From JBAWXE01 sp037144255 (GTDB lineage Bacteria; Bacteroidota; Bacteroidia; Chitinophagales; Chitinophagaceae), in assembly GCA_037144255.1 (NCBI GenBank), contig JBAWXE010000037.1, positions 1 to 23,255 of the forward strand: a stretch of DNA of 23,255 bases, written 5' to 3'. The notes beneath the pieces were generated by a model. The model was given only the letters and a program-made list of their open reading frames with translations, did not search any database and had not been told where the DNA came from. Positions 7,194-15,170 of the stretch are shown piece by piece. Each line of letters opens with the position of its first letter. Within the stretch, counting starts at the first letter, position 1. Both the position numbers and the translations under genes were made by a program.

Positions 7194-9104
7194 ATGTGTG
7201 GCATAGCCGGTTGGATAGGTAAGGTAAGTTTCGACAAGGTGGTAGTATCTGATAAGATGAAGAAAGCTATGTATCATCGGGGACCTGACTTGCAAATAGA
7301 CATGCATTGGGATAATGTGACCTTTATTCATAACAGATTAAAGATCATTGACCTTAGCGAACTCGGTAATCAACCTATGAGCAATGAGGATGGAACAGTG
7401 TGGATAGTATTCAATGGCGAAATATACAATCACCATGATCTAAGAACTGAACTGGAAGCAAAGGGCCATATTTTTAGAAGTAAGAGTGATACCGAAGTTA
7501 TAATTCATCTTTATGAAGAAATGGGTGCAGATTTTGTGAATAGACTTCGTGGCATGTTCGCTATATGTATATATGACAAGAATAAGAACAAGTGTGTTAT
7601 TGCTCGCGATAGATTCGGCATTAAACCCCTTTTTTATTATCAGAAGGAAAATTCTTTTTTGGCTTTTGCTAGCGAATTAAATACCATCAAGCAAATATCT
7701 GATATTGACCTATCTGTTGATATGCAGTCTATTTACGATTTTACTGCGTTGTTCTATATACCCGCACCAGCTACATTTTATAAACATATACATGCGGTAA
7801 TGCCTGGTGAGGTGATTGAGATAGCTAATAATGGCTCGGTGCTCACTATCAATAAGAACCGATACTATAGACATTTACCAAAGCCCAATAATTCATTTTC
7901 TGATTCAGAGGTTATAGAAGAAGTAAAACAACTTATAGAAAGAGGCGTTAGCCGTCAATTAGAAGCTGATGTCCCCTTAGGGTCATTATTAAGTGGTGGT
8001 ATTGATTCATCGTTGGTATCATATTTCGCTCAGAAGAACATGAGTGCGAAGCTAAATACCTATAATGTAAAGTTTCAGGAGGCAGAGTACGATGAAAGTT
8101 GGGCAGCGATAGAAGTTGCAGAACAAATACACTCTAATCATAGCACTTTGCAAATGGCAGAACAAAGTGGTAATTGGGAACATGTGATTGCTCTATTACG
8201 TCATGCTGGTCAACCTTTTGCCGATACATCAATATTTGCTGTACAAGGTGTATCTGCACTAATGAAGCAATATGTAACAGTGGCTATGTCTGGTGACGGA
8301 GGTGATGAGGCATTTGGAGGCTATACAATATATAATGAAATTGAACAGATTAATAGTTTCAATAGTATTCCTAAAATACTTACTTGGCCACTAGTAAATG
8401 CTGTTCATGCAGTAAATTCAATAACAGGCAAATTTGCTAGACCTAGTAGAATATTAAAGACTTTCTATAACAAGGATGTAGTAGCTGTTACTGAGAATAT
8501 GTATCGCTGGATGAAGCATGAAGAGCATGATAAGTTGTGGAAGAGTAACTCCTCTTACTTACCCGTTAGACGTTATTTTGAAAGCGATTACGAACAACTA
8601 AAAGCTCAGAACTTAAAAGGACTAGAGTTATTATCAGCTTTATGTACTTTAAGCAATACAAATTTGGTATTACCAAACGATTTTCTTTTTAAGGTAGATA
8701 CAGCTAGTATGCATGAGAGTATTGAGATAAGGGTACCTATGCTGGATGAAGATCTATTTGAAAGGGGAATGCATTTGCCTCATCGATTAAAAACACATAA
8801 TAAAGAACTTAAGTATATTCTCAGAGGTGTTGCCAAGCAAGTCTTGCCGGAAAAAGTAGCCAACAAACCTAAATGGGGCTTTGGCATACCTGTAGATACT
8901 TGGGTAAATAAAGATTTTAAGAGTAAAGTATACGAATATATAAATAACGATAACAATCCGCTAAAGGATATACTTGATCCGATAGTATATAAAAAGTGGA
9001 TTGATTGTTTCTGTAATGATAAACCTCATACAGATGTTTCACGGGAAGGTTTATATCAACGAATGACAATGTTATTAGCATTGTCATTACATTTAGAAAA
9101 ATAG
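7194..9104 (+). CDS. asnB: Glutamine-hydrolysing asparagine synthetase-like amidotransferase (first copy)
   Basis: 636 residues. The N-terminal Ntn glutaminase domain starts MCGIAGW, with nucleophile Cys2, and carries YHRGPD (27-32), NGEIYN (74-79) and KSDTE (97-101). The synthetase domain has the ATP pyrophosphatase loop SGGIDSS (267-273), SGDGGDEAFGGY, and IEIRVPMLD near the C-terminal third. Known chemistry: hydrolyse glutamine, adenylate a carboxylate, and form an amide. In glycan loci, homologues such as WbpS are associated with converting uronic acids to uronamides; a sugar carboxylate is therefore the likely target here rather than aspartate (inference). It starts 21 bases after the phosphopantetheinyl transferase gene, and its TAG stop overlaps the GTG start of the glycosyltransferase by one base. 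A second, divergent copy lies at 12668. Confidence 0.88.
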   Translation: MCGIAGWIGKVSFDKVVVSDKMKKAMYHRGPDLQIDMHWDNVTFIHNRLKIIDLSELGNQPMSNEDGTVWIVFNGEIYNHHDLRTELEAKGHIFRSKSDTEVIIHLYEEMGADFVNRLRGMFAICIYDKNKNKCVIARDRFGIKPLFYYQKENSFLAFASELNTIKQISDIDLSVDMQSIYDFTALFYIPAPATFYKHIHAVMPGEVIEIANNGSVLTINKNRYYRHLPKPNNSFSDSEVIEEVKQLIERGVSRQLEADVPLGSLLSGGIDSSLVSYFAQKNMSAKLNTYNVKFQEAEYDESWAAIEVAEQIHSNHSTLQMAEQSGNWEHVIALLRHAGQPFADTSIFAVQGVSALMKQYVTVAMSGDGGDEAFGGYTIYNEIEQINSFNSIPKILTWPLVNAVHAVNSITGKFARPSRILKTFYNKDVVAVTENMYRWMKHEEHDKLWKSNSSYLPVRRYFESDYEQLKAQNLKGLELLSALCTLSNTNLVLPNDFLFKVDTASMHESIEIRVPMLDEDLFERGMHLPHRLKTHNKELKYILRGVAKQVLPEKVANKPKWGFGIPVDTWVNKDFKSKVYEYINNDNNPLKDILDPIVYKKWIDCFCNDKPHTDVSREGLYQRMTMLLALSLHLEK

Positions 9105-9655
9105 TGAAAGTATTACACATACATGTAGGAAATGAATTGATACCTGATGTTTCGCTACCATCAGACTATTATTTGCAACGTAATTCTTTTCACGATGGTC
9201 AGCTGAAATATTATAGCAAATGGGATATTGTCAACGCAGACACCCAAATGCATTCTATTCAGCAAAAGGGTATAGATGTGATATATGGTCACTTATCCGA
9301 TAGAAGGACAATTAAGGCCTTATGGCGGGCCGGCTGGAGACTCAGAAAGGTATGTAAAGAAGAAAAGGTGGATATAGTACATGTGTTTTGGGGAAATACG
9401 ACTGCTTTTATGACAACCTTATTTTCTCCAAAACCTGTTGTTATCTCTTTTTCAGGTAGCGATTTGATAGGTAGTGTAGATGCTAAGGGCGAAATAACTA
9501 ATGGGGGGAAGGTTTCACGTTTATTATCTCAGCTTGCAGGTTTGATGGCTACACGTATCATTACCAAGTCGGAAGATATGAAACGTCATTTGTGGTCTAA
9601 TAGTAGAAAAAAGGCTACTGCTATTCCTAACGGTTTGAACCTTGAGAAATTTTAA
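9104..9655 (+). CDS. N-terminal half of split GT4 glycosyltransferase
   Basis: 183 residues from a GTG start that overlaps the TAG stop of the upstream asnB-like gene by one base. It begins with a Rossmann beta-strand (KVLHIHVGNE) and contains VDIVHVFWGNTTAF, VVISFSGSDLIGS and the strand/helix RIITKSEDMKRHLW, ending at IPNGLNLEKF. These are the acceptor-domain landmarks of GT4 proteins up to the interdomain linker. Alone it would lack the nucleotide-sugar binding domain and should not be active. Confidence 0.7.
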   Translation: MKVLHIHVGNELIPDVSLPSDYYLQRNSFHDGQLKYYSKWDIVNADTQMHSIQQKGIDVIYGHLSDRRTIKALWRAGWRLRKVCKEEKVDIVHVFWGNTTAFMTTLFSPKPVVISFSGSDLIGSVDAKGEITNGGKVSRLLSQLAGLMATRIITKSEDMKRHLWSNSRKKATAIPNGLNLEKF

Positions 9656-9697
9656 CCTCAAGATATTAAACGAGCTAGGTTACATCTAGGTTGGGAT

Positions 9698-10162
9698 ATG
9701 AACAAAAAATATATCATCTTTTTCGATGGTGGTGGCGCGGTTGTAAAGGATACTCCACTAGCTCGTCAGGCATTCGATATTGTAAATGTAAAAATGCCGC
9801 ATGCTGAATTGATGATTCTGAAAGGTATAGTACATGACGAATTGCCTTACTACTATAATGCAGCAGATGCAATGCTTATTACTTCTTTTCATGAAGGGTC
9901 TAATAATTCACTTAAAGAAGCACGCGCATGTAACCTACCTATCGTATCAGTAAATGTAGGTGATGTCTCAGAACGATTACAAAATGTAAGTAATACCTAC
10001 GTTGTAGATAATAGAAATGCTGTAGATATAGCAGATAAATTGATTTTGGTTTTACAATCTAACGCTCGTAGCAATGGCTCTGCCTATTCGCAAGATGTAA
10101 GTTTAGATACTATTGCAGACAAAATAATAAACGTCTATAAATCGATAAAGAACAAAATATGA
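9698..10162 (+). CDS. C-terminal half of split GT4 glycosyltransferase
   Basis: 154 residues from the first ATG downstream of the interrupting stop, in the same frame as the N-terminal half. It starts exactly at the second Rossmann domain (NKKYIIFFDGGGAV) and carries the nucleotide-sugar binding segment HEGSNNSLKEARACNLPIVS, with the E-x7-E spacing typical of GT4. Its stop TGA overlaps the hisH start (ATGA). Re-initiation at 9698, 42 bases after the stop, could make this domain as a separate chain, but no ribosome binding site supports that. Confidence 0.65.
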   Translation: MNKKYIIFFDGGGAVVKDTPLARQAFDIVNVKMPHAELMILKGIVHDELPYYYNAADAMLITSFHEGSNNSLKEARACNLPIVSVNVGDVSERLQNVSNTYVVDNRNAVDIADKLILVLQSNARSNGSAYSQDVSLDTIADKIINVYKSIKNKI

Positions 10163-10767
10163 TCGTCATCATCGACTATGGAATGGGAAATGTGGGCAGT
10201 ATTCAAAATATGTTAAAAAGGACTGGATTTGAATCTATTGTGAGTAGAGATAGGTCCGTTATTGATACTGCTGATAAGATTATACTACCGGGGGTAGGTG
10301 CTTTTGATGCTGCTATGCAAAGTTTGAAGGAATTGGATCTTATCGATTTATTACATCAAAAAGCAGTCGTCGAAAAGAAAACCATACTAGGTATTTGCCT
10401 TGGAATGCAGATTTTAGCAGCTTCTAGCGAAGAAGGTAAGCTGAAGGGCTTAGGATGGATAGATGCCGAAGTGAAAAAGTTTCAATCAGATAAATTGAAA
10501 ATTCCACACATGGGTTGGAATATTGTTCATGATGTAAAACAAAGCCAACTATTTGCCAATATGCACAAACCTGAATTGCGCTTTTATTTTGTGCATTCTT
10601 ATTATTTTAATTGTCACGATAAAACTGCCATTATTGGAGAAACTGATTACGGTAAAAGATTTACATCTGCGGTTAATAAAGAAAATATATGGGGCGTACA
10701 GTTTCATCCCGAAAAAAGTCACAAATTCGGAATGCAATTATTGAAAAATTTTGCTGAGCTAAATTAA
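10159..10767 (+). CDS. hisH: HisH-type glutamine amidotransferase subunit (sugar amidination paralogue)
   Basis: 202 residues, a class I (triad) glutaminase. The oxyanion/nucleophile elbow is GICLGMQ with Cys80, and the His-Glu pair is FHPEKS (His183, Glu185); the N-terminus MIVIIDYGMGNVGSI and LPGVGAFDAAM are typical HisH. It releases ammonia from glutamine and passes it to a partner synthase. Here the partners are the adjacent hisF-like gene (1 base away) and a WbpG-type gene, with no other histidine-biosynthesis genes around. This is the arrangement known from Pseudomonas aeruginosa B-band O-antigen, where WbpG, HisH2 and HisF2 make the acetamidino group of a mannuronic acid derivative. 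It is therefore probably a dedicated glycan paralogue rather than the histidine-pathway enzyme (inference from context). Confidence 0.9.
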   Translation: MIVIIDYGMGNVGSIQNMLKRTGFESIVSRDRSVIDTADKIILPGVGAFDAAMQSLKELDLIDLLHQKAVVEKKTILGICLGMQILAASSEEGKLKGLGWIDAEVKKFQSDKLKIPHMGWNIVHDVKQSQLFANMHKPELRFYFVHSYYFNCHDKTAIIGETDYGKRFTSAVNKENIWGVQFHPEKSHKFGMQLLKNFAELN

Positions 10768-10768
10768 T

Positions 10769-11530
10769 ATGTTACAAACTCGAGTTATTCCTGTCTTATT
10801 GCTTAAAAATAAAGGATTGGTAAAGACCGTTCAGTTTAAGAACGAAACCTATATCGGTGATCCTATTAATGCTGTTAAGATATTTAATGATAAAGAAGTA
10901 GACGAGTTGGTTTTTTTGGATATTGATGCCTCTAAAAATGGAACAGAACCAAATATTCCATTCTTGCAACAAATATGTACCGAGTGTTTTATGCCCATCT
11001 CTTATGGTGGTGGTGTAAGAACTTTGGACATGGCCAAAATACTTTTCAAGATTGGTATTGAGAAGTTGATATTTAATACGCTACTTTTTGAATCTCCTAA
11101 TGTAGTGACTGATGTTAGTAATTATGCTGGTAGTTCTAGTGTCATTGCTTCTATCGATCTTAAAAAGAACATGTGGGGTAAGTTTAATGTTTTTTCTCAC
11201 TCTGGCAAAGATATAAGGACAAAGGACCCCATAGCATTTGCAAAGGAGACCGAAAATATGGGTGCCGGAGAGATAATGGTGAATGTAGTAGATAATGATG
11301 GTATGATGAATGGCTACGCTCTTGATATCATCCAGAAGATCACATCTACAGTTGCAGTACCTGTAATTGCTTGTGGAGGTGCCAAGGATATCGAAGATTT
11401 CAAAAAAGCAGTAAGAAGTGCAGGTGCCTCTGCCGTGGCTGCCGGCAGTATGTTTGTTTTCTATGGCAAGCACAAAGCAGTATTAATAAATTATCCTGAT
11501 AGATCAATTTTAGAAAAGGAACTTATATAA
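10769..11530 (+). CDS. hisF: HisF-like subunit of sugar amidotransferase, lacking catalytic Asp11
   Basis: 253 residues, a (beta-alpha)8 barrel aligning end to end with HisF: GDPINAVKIFNDKEVDELVFLDIDAS, YGGGVRTL, ASIDLKKN, GAGEIMVNVVDNDG and IACGGA. Canonical HisF has P-C-L-D-V-K at positions 8-13, with Asp11 essential for imidazole glycerol phosphate cyclisation; this protein reads PVLLLK, so Asp11 is Leu. Asp130 (ASID) is retained. Loss of Asp11 argues against a histidine-pathway cyclase and for a scaffold/ammonia-channel role between HisH and the WbpG-like enzyme, whose gene starts at the very next base. The glycine-rich phosphate-binding segments (YGGGVRT, ACGGA) are kept, so it may still bind a phosphorylated ligand. 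Confidence in the HisF family is high; the role is inferred. Confidence 0.88.
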   Translation: MLQTRVIPVLLLKNKGLVKTVQFKNETYIGDPINAVKIFNDKEVDELVFLDIDASKNGTEPNIPFLQQICTECFMPISYGGGVRTLDMAKILFKIGIEKLIFNTLLFESPNVVTDVSNYAGSSSVIASIDLKKNMWGKFNVFSHSGKDIRTKDPIAFAKETENMGAGEIMVNVVDNDGMMNGYALDIIQKITSTVAVPVIACGGAKDIEDFKKAVRSAGASAVAAGSMFVFYGKHKAVLINYPDRSILEKELI

Positions 11531-12664
11531 ATGGATAACTCAACTGATTATAGGATCTGTACAAGATGCCTGATGGATACCTCTGATCCTGAGATCAAAT
11601 TTGATGAACAGGGAAGATGCAATAATTGTACCTCCTATCTCGAAAAAGCAGCTGTTCGTATGATTCCCGACGAAAAGCGGGATGAGGAACTACAAAAACT
11701 TGTAGCAGTTATTAAAGAAAAAGGTAAGAATAAGGAGTACGATTGTATTATTGGAGTAAGTGGAGGTACAGATAGTACTTATGTTGCTTATAAAGTGAAA
11801 GAATTGGGACTCCGCCCACTGGCAATACACTTGGATAATGGTTGGAATTCTGAGTTAGCTGTAAAAAATATCGAAAAGACACTCACTAAACTCAATATCG
11901 AATTGTTTACTCATGTTATGGATTGGCATGAATTCAAAGATATTCAGTTGTCTTTTCTAAAGGCTTCTACCTCAGATATGGAAATTCCTACAGACCATGC
12001 TATTAATGCATTGCTTTTTCAACAAGCAGCAAAGTTTGGTGTGGAATATATTATTAGTGGTAGCAATTTTAATGACGAAGGAGTATTCCCGGAATCTTGG
12101 GCATATGGCCATCTCGATTGGAAATATGTGAGTGGAATTCATAAGCGTTTTGGTAAAGTATCCATCAAGACCTTTCCTTACCTCCCTTTGACCAAATTGT
12201 ATTATTACCTTTTTGCCAAACGAATTAAAACAGTCTCTATTCTCAATTATATGCACTTTGAGAAAACAGAAGCAAGAAAATTACTTACTGAAAAATTGGA
12301 TTGGGTTGATTATGGAGGAAAGCACAATGAATCATTATATACTAAGTTCATTCAGGAATATATACTCCCAAAGAAATTCAATATTGATGTAAGGAAACCA
12401 TATTACTCAGGCCCAGTCCTTCGTGGTCAATTAACTAGAGAACACGCACTTGAGATGCTGCAAGCACCAATTGCAGACCCTAAAAGCCTACAGGATCAGA
12501 AGGATTATGTTCTGAAGAAACTAGAATTGACCGAAGATGATTTTGAGAAAATCATGAATTTACCGGTTAAAAGACATTTCGAGTACCCATCTAATTATAA
12601 TCTATTCCTTAAATTAAGAAAAATGATTAACATGGCTCGCAAAATGGGTCTTGTACATAGCTAA
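11531..12664 (+). CDS. wbpG: WbpG/PseA-type N-acetyl sugar amidotransferase
   Basis: 377 residues. The N-terminus has two Cys pairs, CTRC (10-13) and CNNC (30-33), a probable zinc site characteristic of this family, followed by the PP-loop IGVSGGTDSTYVAY (SGGTDS at 77-82) that binds ATP. Known chemistry of the family: activation of the sugar's N-acetyl carbonyl and attack by ammonia to give an acetamidino group, as in P. aeruginosa WbpG and Campylobacter PseA. Its ammonia would come from the HisH-like subunit through the HisF-like barrel, whose gene ends directly before this start codon. The next gene, three bases away, is a second AsnB-like enzyme. This gene is the best evidence that the polymer contains an amidinated amino sugar; which sugar cannot be told from sequence. 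Confidence 0.88.
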   Translation: MDNSTDYRICTRCLMDTSDPEIKFDEQGRCNNCTSYLEKAAVRMIPDEKRDEELQKLVAVIKEKGKNKEYDCIIGVSGGTDSTYVAYKVKELGLRPLAIHLDNGWNSELAVKNIEKTLTKLNIELFTHVMDWHEFKDIQLSFLKASTSDMEIPTDHAINALLFQQAAKFGVEYIISGSNFNDEGVFPESWAYGHLDWKYVSGIHKRFGKVSIKTFPYLPLTKLYYYLFAKRIKTVSILNYMHFEKTEARKLLTEKLDWVDYGGKHNESLYTKFIQEYILPKKFNIDVRKPYYSGPVLRGQLTREHALEMLQAPIADPKSLQDQKDYVLKKLELTEDDFEKIMNLPVKRHFEYPSNYNLFLKLRKMINMARKMGLVHS

Positions 12665-12667
12665 TAT

Positions 12668-14524
12668 ATGTGTGGAATTTTTGGGTATATAGGTAAGGAA
12701 TATGTCGACCTTAAAGGTGCTACAGATATTATTACACATCGTGGGCCCGATGCCGAAGGCTTTTTGGGTTATGATATAGAGCAAAAGAAGATCAGTAAAG
12801 ATATCAATGATTGTCTTGCGATATCTGGTCCTAAATTGCTATTGGGATTTAGGCGTCTATCGATAATTGATCTTTCTAGCCATGCCGACCAACCTTTCTC
12901 CGATCCTCAACGTGGCTTGCATATTACTTTCAACGGTGAGATTTACAATTATATAGAGATCAGAAAAGAGTTGGAAGCAAAAGGCTACAATTTCAGAACA
13001 AAATCTGATACCGAGGTACTAATGTATTCTTATGCTGAATGGGGTGAAAGTTGTGTCGAACATTTTAACGGAATGTGGGCCTTTGCAATACTCGATGAGA
13101 AAATGGGTAAGCTATTTTGCTCTCGAGATCGTTTTGGTGTCAAACCCTTTTATTATGCGCAGCTAGGTCAAGGTCTTGTATGGGGTTCTGAGATAAAGCA
13201 GTTATTTGTAGCTGGTGTTCCTAAGATCATCAATGAAGATGTTATCAGAGATTTCTTAGATCGCTCTTTGGCTGATCATACTTATCAAACATTTTTCAAA
13301 GGTATATATCAGTTACTAGCCGGACATTCATTTACGATTGATATTCATAATACTCATAATGCCATTCAACCTAAAATATTGAGACATTGGGAGCTACTTC
13401 CCGATGATCAATACCAAAATATAACCTATCAGGATGCTCAATCTGAATTCAAAAGGCTTTTCTCGGATTCAGTTAAACTTCGTTTTCGTAGTGATGTCCC
13501 GGTGGGCTCTTGTTTAAGTGGTGGCCTTGATTCATCTTCCATTGTCACCGTGGCTGCTACTATGTTCGACACCGATATCAATACATTTACTTCTCGTTTC
13601 GAATCAAAGAAATTTGATGAATCCTATTTCGCTAATTTGGTTAATACTAAGTATAAGAACGTTGTACCTCACTTTTGCAGTCTCAATGAAGAGATCCTAC
13701 AAAGTGAGATAGATGAACTTATTTACCATCAGGATGAACCTTTTGGCACTTTTGGTATCATGGCGCAATGGGAAGTTATGAAACTGGCAAAGCAAAATGA
13801 TGTAATAGTCCTTTTAGATGGCCAGGGTGGTGATGAATTGTTGGGGGGGTATCGCAAGTATTATGCATTCTTCTTAAAAGAATTAGTTCAACGACATCAA
13901 TATGCGCTGGCGGCCAAGAATGCATTCTATTTAGTTAAGAATAAGGAATTCAATTTTTTCAATAAGGAAGGAATCTATCGCTACTTAGGTTTGACAAATA
14001 AATTGAACTATTTATCTGATCTGGGTAAACAACTTAAGCCTGGCATACAAATTGGCCTTGGCTCCGTAAGTGATATGAATGGCAAGGCAAAACAAGATAT
14101 TGAACACTTTAGTTACCCACCATTGCTTCGTTTTGAGGATCGTAACTCAATGGCTCATTCCATAGAGACCCGCGTACCCTTTATGGATTACAGATTGGTT
14201 CGTTTTATTTATTCATTACCGGCTACTTATAAAATAAGGGAAGGTTATACCAAGGCATTATTAAGAGATAGCTTAAAAGGACTCTTGCCGGAAGAAACAC
14301 GTACACGTATCAGCAAATTGGGTTTTGCCACTCCACAGTCCGATTGGATGGGTGACAAATTGAATACTTATTTTGCCTCATACTTCAGAACAATGAATAA
14401 TCCATATTTAGATAATAAGGCAATATCGGATGATTTTGGAGCATACCCCAATTCAAAACTTCATAGTTGGGATTTCTCGCGTTTGTTTATATTCGATCGT
14501 TGGTATCAACAACATTTCAACTAA
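12668..14524 (+). CDS. asnB: Glutamine-hydrolysing asparagine synthetase-like amidotransferase (second copy)
   Basis: 618 residues with the same two domains as the gene at 7194 but clearly diverged. Glutaminase domain: MCGIFGY (Cys2), THRGPDAEG (23-31), FNGEIYN (88-94), KSDTE (112-116). Synthetase domain: PP-loop SGGLDSS (284-290), LDGQGGDELLGGY, and RNSMAHSIETRVPFMD, the last being closer to canonical AsnB than the first copy is. Two AsnB paralogues in one operon imply two separate carboxylates to be amidated, or amidation of one sugar at different stages (inference). The gene sits three bases after the WbpG-like gene, and its TAA stop shares one base with the ATG of the GNAT gene (TAATG). 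Confidence 0.88.
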   Translation: MCGIFGYIGKEYVDLKGATDIITHRGPDAEGFLGYDIEQKKISKDINDCLAISGPKLLLGFRRLSIIDLSSHADQPFSDPQRGLHITFNGEIYNYIEIRKELEAKGYNFRTKSDTEVLMYSYAEWGESCVEHFNGMWAFAILDEKMGKLFCSRDRFGVKPFYYAQLGQGLVWGSEIKQLFVAGVPKIINEDVIRDFLDRSLADHTYQTFFKGIYQLLAGHSFTIDIHNTHNAIQPKILRHWELLPDDQYQNITYQDAQSEFKRLFSDSVKLRFRSDVPVGSCLSGGLDSSSIVTVAATMFDTDINTFTSRFESKKFDESYFANLVNTKYKNVVPHFCSLNEEILQSEIDELIYHQDEPFGTFGIMAQWEVMKLAKQNDVIVLLDGQGGDELLGGYRKYYAFFLKELVQRHQYALAAKNAFYLVKNKEFNFFNKEGIYRYLGLTNKLNYLSDLGKQLKPGIQIGLGSVSDMNGKAKQDIEHFSYPPLLRFEDRNSMAHSIETRVPFMDYRLVRFIYSLPATYKIREGYTKALLRDSLKGLLPEETRTRISKLGFATPQSDWMGDKLNTYFASYFRTMNNPYLDNKAISDDFGAYPNSKLHSWDFSRLFIFDRWYQQHFN

Positions 14525-15144
14525 TGACCGATCCTAATGTTTTGGTAGATCCATTTAGCAAAAAGGATATTCAGCATCTTAGCCAAATTCATTTATCTGC
14601 ATTCAAAGGTTATATGAATGCAGGTATGGGTAAGCAATACGTGCAACGTTTTCTCTTATGGTTTATGGCTTACCCTAATGCTATTGCATTAAAAGCTGAA
14701 TACAAGGGGCAGATTTGTGGATATGTTGTGGGTGCTCCTATTGGTTACGATAAATATATCAACCGTGATCTGTTTAAAACGGCTCTTGTAGGTATACTTA
14801 CGCACCCATATATTTTATTTCACCAAAATTTTACGCGAGCTGCTAAGGCCAAATTGCTGATGCTACTTGGCAAAAGACCTGTAAAAAAGGTGATACAGGC
14901 ACCGCCCGGTCATGGTATTTCTTTAGTAGGGATATGTGTTGCACCTGATTTCGGTTCTAAAGGTATAGGTAAGGCCATCATGTCAGAGTTTGAGGTTTCA
15001 GCAAGAAGACTTGGCATGCATTATATGCGACTTTCTGTATATCGCAGCAATGCTATTGCACGTTCATTATACGAAAAGGCTGGCTGGTACATAATGGAAG
15101 ACGATAATGAAAATGTACTTTATTATTATAAAATGCTTAACTGA
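14524..15144 (+). CDS. GNAT family N-acetyltransferase
   Basis: 206 residues counted from the ATG at 14524, which overlaps the upstream stop as TAATG; an earlier in-frame ATG at 14467 would put 57 bases inside the asnB-like gene and is rejected. The acetyl-CoA binding motif A is present as GICVAPDFGSKGIGKAIM (the core matches Q/R-x-x-G-x-G/A with Lys), followed by YRSNAIARSLYEKAGW, a standard GNAT motif B region. The N-terminal half (LSAFKGYMNAGMGKQY) is a family-specific substrate region. In this operon it probably N-acetylates an amino sugar made by the aminotransferase at 16147; the acetamido group could then be the WbpG substrate (inference). Specificity cannot be read from the sequence. 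Confidence 0.85.
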   Translation: MTDPNVLVDPFSKKDIQHLSQIHLSAFKGYMNAGMGKQYVQRFLLWFMAYPNAIALKAEYKGQICGYVVGAPIGYDKYINRDLFKTALVGILTHPYILFHQNFTRAAKAKLLMLLGKRPVKKVIQAPPGHGISLVGICVAPDFGSKGIGKAIMSEFEVSARRLGMHYMRLSVYRSNAIARSLYEKAGWYIMEDDNENVLYYYKMLN

Positions 15145-15170
15145 TATTTAATTTATACATTAGCAATTCA

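Larger units (their letters stand above)
9104..10162 (+). pseudogene. GT4 glycosyltransferase interrupted by one in-frame TAA stop
   Basis: A single reading frame from the GTG at 9104 to the TGA at 10162 encodes a complete two-domain GT4 glycosyltransferase of about 352 residues, except for one TAA at 9653-9655. There is no frameshift: codons 9656-9697 continue the same frame without further stops (reading PQDIKRARLHLGWD) into the second domain. The stop replaces the residue after NGLNLEKF, where GT4 proteins commonly have Lys or Arg followed by Pro, so one base change (for example AAA to TAA) explains it. Everything else looks intact and the flanking overlaps (TAGTG at the start, ATGA at the end) are preserved. 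The stop falls in the linker between the two Rossmann domains. Options: recent nonsense mutation, sequencing error, readthrough, or two separately made halves. Family role: retaining transfer of a nucleotide sugar to the growing lipid-linked repeat unit. Confidence 0.75.

Noticed and set aside
11081..11473. 130-residue open frame on the minus strand inside the hisF-like gene
   Set aside because: It is antisense to a gene with clear family motifs, has a Cys/Ile/Tyr-rich composition without recognisable domains, and is best seen as a shadow frame.
10159..11530. A histidine biosynthesis operon
   Set aside because: Only hisH- and hisF-like genes are present, the HisF-like protein lacks Asp11, and both are coupled to a WbpG-type gene in a glycan operon.
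14467..14523. Upstream start for the GNAT gene giving 19 extra residues
   Set aside because: It would overlap the coding region of the asnB-like gene by 57 bases, and the extra residues do not resemble a GNAT N-terminus; the ATG at 14524 fits the TAATG overlap style of this operon.
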